Shown piece by piece: positions 58,600-64,000 of a stretch of DNA of 64,000 nucleotides. The number at the start of each line of letters is the position of its first letter. Position 1 is the first letter of the stretch. A model generated the notes under the pieces. The model was not told the DNA's origin, did no database searches, and saw only the letters and a list, made by a program, of their open reading frames with translations. The translations under genes were made by a program, and so were the position numbers. Source of the DNA: Euborellia annulipes (taxonomy: Eukaryota > Arthropoda > Insecta > Dermaptera > Anisolabididae); NCBI GenBank assembly GCA_023213315.1, contig JAKCPI010016735.1, forward strand, positions 1 through 64,000, read 5' to 3'.

Positions 58600-58835
58600 G
58601 GGTGAAATGGATACGAGGAAGCCCGCAAAAGTAGGTTAGCAAGGAAATGGTTGTTGGGCGGCGCGCGGCGCGATGGTTGTTATAGCAACCGGCGCCTCTG
58701 GGAGACACGTGGCCAGGCCACGTGCCAGCCTCTTTGACTAGCCTGGCGCCCGCGCCCCGAGAGCCATCTCGTGGGCTAAGCTTCAACCCTCGGCTTGGCG
58801 CCCCGACTCTCCAGCACTCACCCCCTATCAAGCCA
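58600..58835. promoter_or_regulatory. GC-rich island with X-box and paired E-boxes
   Basis: Sharp switch from AT-rich flanks to GC- and CpG-rich sequence. It contains a perfect RFX X-box match GTTGTTATAGCAAC (58676-58689) and CACGTG twice (58706-58711, 58719-58724) in the palindrome CACGTGGCCAGGCCACGTG. Open frames of 71-86 codons on both strands are by-products of GC content. It is a candidate promoter or enhancer, but no transcript start or gene is visible beside it. Confidence 0.45.
58676..58689. promoter_or_regulatory. RFX X-box match
   Basis: GTTGTTATAGCAAC fits GTHNYYATRRNAAC at every position. RFX factors bind such sites near ciliary and other genes. Confidence 0.5.
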
Positions 58836-59715
58836 CTCCATCAACCCTTCATTAGTTGCGCAATACAAATGCAAGTTTTTTTTTATATATATTATTATAT
58901 ATTTATATTATATGTATTCAATAATATTTTTCTTTGAACTTGATGAATAAAAAACAGAAGATAATTTTTGGAACAAAATTTATATAATATAATAATTTAT
59001 ATTTACAAATAGGAGCCCCCTTACACCACAGTCAGACTCGAGTTGGCAAACTATTACATATTCATTTCTATTTACTTTTTTTTTATAGAATCTAATGAAA
59101 ACTAAGTTTCTTAATGTACGAAGAGTTTACTTACTTTTGATACGCATAGTAGTTTTTAATAGCCAGCTGATTTAGTTGCCTATGTTTAGGTGTTTATTCT
59201 TTTTAAATATTCATTTCTTATTTACTTATGCATTTATTCAATTATTTTCTAAAGAATTATCATTCGCTGCAATATTTTCTTTTAAATCCTTACTTACTAA
59301 AACCTGAACTCAAAGAAAAGGAAGGTATTGAACTTTGAAGGTATAAAAATCAACAACATAAAAATTATCACCGGATTTTCTTCATGCAATAGAGTTTATC
59401 GAATAGCTAGCTATAAAATAAATGTATAGCCTTTTTACAGGGAATGGTCTTACTTAAAAAAAAAGAGCTTAAATTTCATTTCTATCTATCCCAATTGAGC
59501 CACAGACAAACTAATTTTCGGATGCATAAAAATTGGAGTTTTGGAAATTTTAGAGTACAACAATACCTGGAAAAGTAATATCTTCAAAACCTGCGGTTAA
59601 TCGGTTAGACGGATTATTGGAAGAACTAACAATGTTAACAAACGATTGTTGCAAACAAAAATTTTCTTCCTGTTATTTTTTTTTATCTAACCAAAAGGTT
59701 ATAGGCCTACTGTCT
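58836..59715. other. AT-rich DNA
   Basis: No gene or repeat recognised. Confidence 0.5.
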
Positions 59716-59825
59716 CATGCGACAAAAATTTATTTCAATTGGATTGGCTACCAATTCAATTAAATAAATAGACACAGAATCTAAATGACCTTCGATGCCG
59801 AAAAAGACCTTAAATAAAAAATAAA
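59716..59825 (+). repeat. SINE-B body
   Basis: gacaaaaatttatttcaatt, ggctaccaattcaatt, aatctaaatgaccttcgatg, ccgaaaaagaccttaaat, then A-rich. The head is missing. Confidence 0.6.
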
Positions 59826-60086
59826 ATATACTTTGCTGACTAGAAATACATAAACGAAATGTCGGAAACATTTTTCCGTTAAACTGTGAACCTGAATTGT
59901 GTATAAATTTTAAAACCCTAATTTGCTTCAATGAATATCTTAATCCGAGGACGATGAAGAACTGCAAGCAGCTCCTCGTAAATTTTTCGTACTAGAATTT
60001 ATTAACTAAGTAGCCCTATATTCTACGCTACCCATCTTTCAACGCCTACTATATCATAAACTTACTTTAATATTAATATTTTAGTC

Positions 60087-60232
60087 TTTGCCTGGGAGAT
60101 TCGTGTCCCGTACCAAGCGAGAAAAATTTATTTTGATTCGGAAACTAATCATTTGAAATAAATAGGGATAGGATCTACTCACTGTAAATTGCCTTAGATG
60201 TCGAAAAATACCTTAAATAAAAAAAAAAATAT
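60087..60232 (+). mobile_element. SINE-B copy
   Basis: gcctgggagattcgtgtccc (B-box-like), accaagcgagaaaaattta, gaaataaatagggatagg, ccttagatgtcgaaaaatac, then poly-A. The A-box side is lost. Confidence 0.6.
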
Positions 60233-60290
60233 TTTATTCTTTAAAAGTTATGAAACATTTCTAATAAATTTATTTATTGTTAATGTTTAA

Positions 60291-61075
60291 GGTTGTTCGG
60301 ACATAAAGCACTTTGGTAGATTAAAGCTAATTTTTTAATATGTTATTAATCACTATCAAATACGTATAAAATAAAATTTTGAAGCAGATCTGACACAGGG
60401 TTATCGTGTAATTAATTTTTAAAAAATTGAAATTTAACATGTAGCCTATGGAGAATAACGACGAAATTCACACATATCGAATTATATAGGCATCTGTGCA
60501 AATGATACAAAAACAAAAAAACTTACATTTTATTAATTCACTTCCGAGGAATACGTTAAAAATAAAACCAAAAGTTTTGCCGACCGCTTTTAAAGATATT
60601 TTAACAAGAAAGTCAAAAAATTCTCCAAAATGACAGTCGCTAATATTTAAAAATAATGAATTCTCGAGAGTCAGACCAGCCTGGCAACGTCGCATAGCAT
60701 AAGTGTCTTATCTCTATGTCAGATACATTTTTTTTCAATTTTACAATATTTTTTCTCGCAAATCGTCCATTGTGTTTAAACTGATTTGCATTAAACATTG
60801 TAATATATTAAATAAAATAAAATTTAAGGCGTTTAAGATTTAAAATAGATAGTTGATGAATGCAATGTTGCCAGTTCTATATTACGTGAAAAACTGCTCG
60901 AGTCAAAAGTCATTCATTTATTATTTTTGGTAATTAAATTATTAACTTAATACAATTATAAACTCTGATAGGTTACGACTAAATTATAATAAGGAATTTT
61001 GGCATTCAAATTTTTAATTTTATTTAAAAAAAATTTAGATTCTATTATGACTTACGATGTACTATCCGAACAACC
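60291..61075. mobile_element. TTAA-flanked non-autonomous element
   Basis: TTAA at 60287-60290 and 61076-61079. Termini GGTTGTTCGGA inverted at both ends. 785 bp with no transposase. Termini differ from the 7544 family except for the first two bases. A 75-codon minus frame at 60468-60695 has no recognised domain. Confidence 0.65.
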
Positions 61076-61079
61076 TTAA

Positions 61080-61436
61080 GAGAAAAAAATAAAGATATTC
61101 GATTGGTTTTAGCTGTATTAAAAAGAATTTAATAGAAATCATTAAAGGATTATTTCAATAATGTATCTTTAATAAAATTGAAAGCTTTTCAAGGATCGTG
61201 ACTAGACCTCTATTAAGGGAATTAAGTCGTGAGATTGTTCATTATGCATATTAGAGATCTTAAAAAATGTATGGAATAGAAACTGATCTAGGAAAATATA
61301 TGCGGGGTGGTGTGAATTAACTAACTATTCAATAAAACTATTTACCGCAACTTGAATATTTTTCTCTTTCTCTCACATACATATTTAATATTTATATAGA
61401 AATAAATGAAAGTAATGCAAACGAAAAATATTCCAT
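61080..61436. other. AT-rich DNA
   Basis: Nothing recognised. Confidence 0.5.
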
Positions 61437-61444
61437 ATTTTATC

Positions 61445-61642
61445 CAGGGGCAGATTTAGGCATTTCCCGCATCTAGGCAGTGCCCCCCACCCCCACCCCA
61501 ACAGTGAGGAGTTTTCAGTTAGACATACTAAGTTTATGGTTTGTATCAAATTTATTCGAAATAGTTTTTTCACAAATTTCCGCCCCTAAAATTTGTTGCC
61601 CCAGGCGCGCGCCTAGTTCTTCTTTTCGAAAATATGCCGCTG
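61445..61642. mobile_element. Small hAT-like MITE
   Basis: Left end CAGGGGCAGATTTAGG; right end inverted CAGCGGCATATTTTCG. Flanks ATTTTATC (61437-61444) and ATTTTAAC (61643-61650) match 7 of 8. 198 bp. Confidence 0.6.
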
Positions 61643-61884
61643 ATTTTAACGAAAATACACACTGGTTCCAAAAAAAAGTGATTTCTCTAGGAGTATTTAA
61701 AAATAAAACAAATTTGTTATCTACTCTCTATGCATGCGTCAATAAAATCGAAAAATTGACTTTGAATTATTAATTAAAAATTGCTCATTAAAAGTAAATT
61801 TTTTTTAAAATTTATTATTAGAAGATGAAAAAGGTCAATTCAGTCCTCGAGAATTTCGAGAATGAAACATGAATACATTATAAT

Positions 61885-62105
61885 AAAATAATATATTTAT
61901 TCTCTCTAGTTGACAATTATATAATCTCAGACCTCTTGGGTTTCGGCCGCTGTGCTGCGTGCCTTCTTCAGTGAGATCAGGATCTAGATAATGCAAAATA
62001 GTTTGTTTTGTTATTATAAAATATTATATAAATTAGTCAAAAATAATTATTTGTATATATATACCTTAATGGTGAGTAGTTTGCATTATCTAGATCCCTT
62101 ACTTT
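61885..62105 (-). repeat. Penelope-like terminus with local inverted repeat
   Basis: Minus strand at about 61940-61976: cactgaagaaggcacgcag then cagcggccgaaacccaag. Next to it ggatctagataatgcaaa (61979-61996) recurs inverted at 62080-62097. Confidence 0.5.
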
Positions 62106-64000
62106 TACAACGCAAGTTCCCTCAGTACAACACAAGAACATATACATCGAGGAGTCAACCATATAATGATAATTTATTAAAAACAAAATTTGAAAAAAAA
62201 TCATAGATGGATAATTCTGACATCTATTAGTCAAATTACAAACGAGTTATTTTTAGTATGGGAAAATTTATATTTATATAAAATTTTATAAACAAATACG
62301 TCTCGTTACACATTTCATTTTTCAAAAACATAGAAATCTATTTAAGAACAATATTCGGATAATTCAATTTAATTATTGGAGATTGTCTTTATTATTTTTA
62401 TATTATTATTTATTTAATTACTTACTCTAATTATTTAAGTTTTTCGTTCGTATTCAGGGAAACAAATAAATAATGATTAGTACTCTACCTTAAAAAAAAA
62501 ATCCATTTTTAAACTTTTTCTTTTTCTCTTTAACAAATTTTAATTAGAAATATCGATTCGCCATTTGCATTTAATTTAACTAGAAGGTTAAGATTTCTAT
62601 TTAACCCTTAAATCATAAATGAATAATTCTCTATCTTATTTTAATATTTTCCTATAAAACCCGATGATTTGTCTATAAAAAGTTTAGTATTCTTAATTTT
62701 TTTTTTATCAAGATTTCATCAGAACTTTGCAAACTCCGACTTTGAGTCTAAAAAATTGATTTTAAAATCTTATCTTTGTGAGAGTGTGATTTTTGACACG
62801 TTTGACAGCGAAATGCTTATCGAATTGAATAAAGATTTTATACAGGCTCTAATTCAATCAAAGTATAACAACTTGTGTCAATAAAAAATAGAACAGTGAT
62901 TATTTTGTTAAAATTAATAGCTCTATATATTGAACTAATTTTTCGCTCTACAGATTTATGAATTTTGAATATAGAACAAGCAATTAATTAAGAATTAAAT
63001 CTTAAAATATAAAACGGATTCAAACTATGACAAGATAATGGAGCCAAAAATTTATTTTAAATAATTGCCAACATAGTATTTAAAATAAAATAAATTTTGG
63101 CTACATCATCTTTTAGTTCATTTAAGATTTATATTTTTGCCTTGAAGCCACAAATACACAGAGGAAAAAAAACAACAAATAATCGATTTTAGAAATTGAA
63201 GAGCCCACGGGAAAAACATGCTAAGTCCATTTTTTGAAGTTTTTCACCAGACCATTTTTTAAGTTTGTTTACATTATGTTATTCCATTGTAGGGTGATTC
63301 GTAAAATGTGAATATTATTGGACCTATCAGGTTTTTCAAAAGCATGAAACTAGCATATAAAAGTACTCCGGTTTTGCCATCAGAGAGCGTAAAAAATACA
63401 AACAAACAAAAATGAGCTTATCATTTTTTATCCGTGTAGGTCTTCAATTAAAAAAAAAATAACTATTTATATGCCTTAAAGTTAAAAAAAAATAGGAATT
63501 TTGGTATAAATAAATGTACCTTCTTTTATCTTGGCCTTATCCCTATGTGTGGTCGGCAAAATTAATTTATAAAGAAATGAGACCAAGAGAAAAGCAAGCC
63601 GACCCACCGTCTGGCGCTTGATAAGAAAAAGGGAAAAAAGGGCTGACATAAAGGGAAGGAAGAAATGCCAGCCTTAGCTCGAGTAACTCGTGGTCCAATC
63701 CTATACCACTGATTATAGAAGAAAATAAAAATTCCATATTGAAATTAGTATATGAATATAAGTTAATCAATCAGCGCTATAAATAATTATAAAATAAATG
63801 CTTCTCAAGAAATACCTAAGATGCCATTAGAATTACCGCTGTTAAATTAATTTGTGATGAAACAATGGTGAAGAGATGGCTTTAGTATATATTCTGCATT
63901 TGTATTATTTCAGTCAATAAATTTAATTAAAAATAATATGTAAGTATATAAAATATCAGGTCTGCTAATAATTTTCATTTAACAAATTACTCGGCGTTGA
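62106..64000. other. AT-rich DNA
   Basis: No gene recognised. 63540-63710 is less AT-biased. A 71-codon plus frame at 62669-62884 has a hydrophobic N-terminal run but nothing else to support it. Confidence 0.45.

Noticed and set aside
58571..58937. Open frames in the GC-rich island
   Set aside because: Frames exist on both strands because GC-rich DNA has few stop codons; composition is biased and no start context or splice site stands out.

Overview
This window looks like non-coding DNA from an AT-rich animal nuclear genome. It holds tRNA-headed SINEs with poly-A tails, several classes of cut-and-paste MITE with the expected target-site duplications, long poly-A and poly-T tracts, (CA)n, (GA)n and (TA)n arrays, and no bacterial gene organisation. 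An arthropod is plausible from the overall style, but nothing here fixes the taxon. I found no protein-coding exon I can defend in 64 kb: the longest open frames (up to about 150 codons) are translations of repeats or low-complexity tracts. The window is best read as intergenic or intronic.

The dominant feature is one dispersed family, here called family H: about 14 recognisable copies plus at least six small fragments. A full copy is about 700-800 bp. It starts with a ~75-nt near-perfect hairpin capped by a C-TTCG-G tetraloop. It then carries an exact consensus RFX X-box (GTTACCATGGCAAC type), an AGTACTAGTACT palindrome and a (CA)n tract, and ends in a second hairpin closing on GGTAAGAGAAAGTA. 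An inverted subterminal repeat (ACTTTCTCTTACC at the 5' end, GGTAAGAGAAAGT at the 3' end), a 3' hairpin, an internal microsatellite and the lack of obvious target duplication make a non-autonomous Helentron-like (HINE/DINE-like) element the best guess. At least two subfamilies exist.

Layout: 1-8.3 kb holds H1, H2, fragments, a 670-bp foldback and a TTAA-flanked MITE. 8.3-10.6 kb is a hAT-like element with an 8-bp target duplication carrying two H copies tail to tail. 10.6-20 kb holds SINEs, a hAT MITE containing an H fragment, and a TTAA element split by a PIF/Harbinger-like element. 20-28 kb holds H5-H8, with SINEs and MITEs nested in them. 28-36 kb is mostly unique, with a 1.2-kb foldback, a Penelope-like inverted structure and an array of small hairpins. 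36-41 kb is a dense pile: hAT, TA MITE, a 140-bp duplication, inverted Penelope-like termini, and composite H11 with a SINE carrying two perfect palindromes. 41-53 kb holds a triple nest, hAT MITEs, H13, H14 and a hammerhead-ribozyme-like fold. 53-64 kb is sparser, with Harbinger-, mariner-, TTAA- and hAT-like MITEs.

The most gene-like regulatory signal is a GC-rich island at about 58.6-58.83 kb, with a perfect RFX X-box and a palindromic pair of CACGTG E-boxes. Several other islands of higher GC and sequence complexity could be conserved non-coding elements, but that cannot be judged without a related genome.
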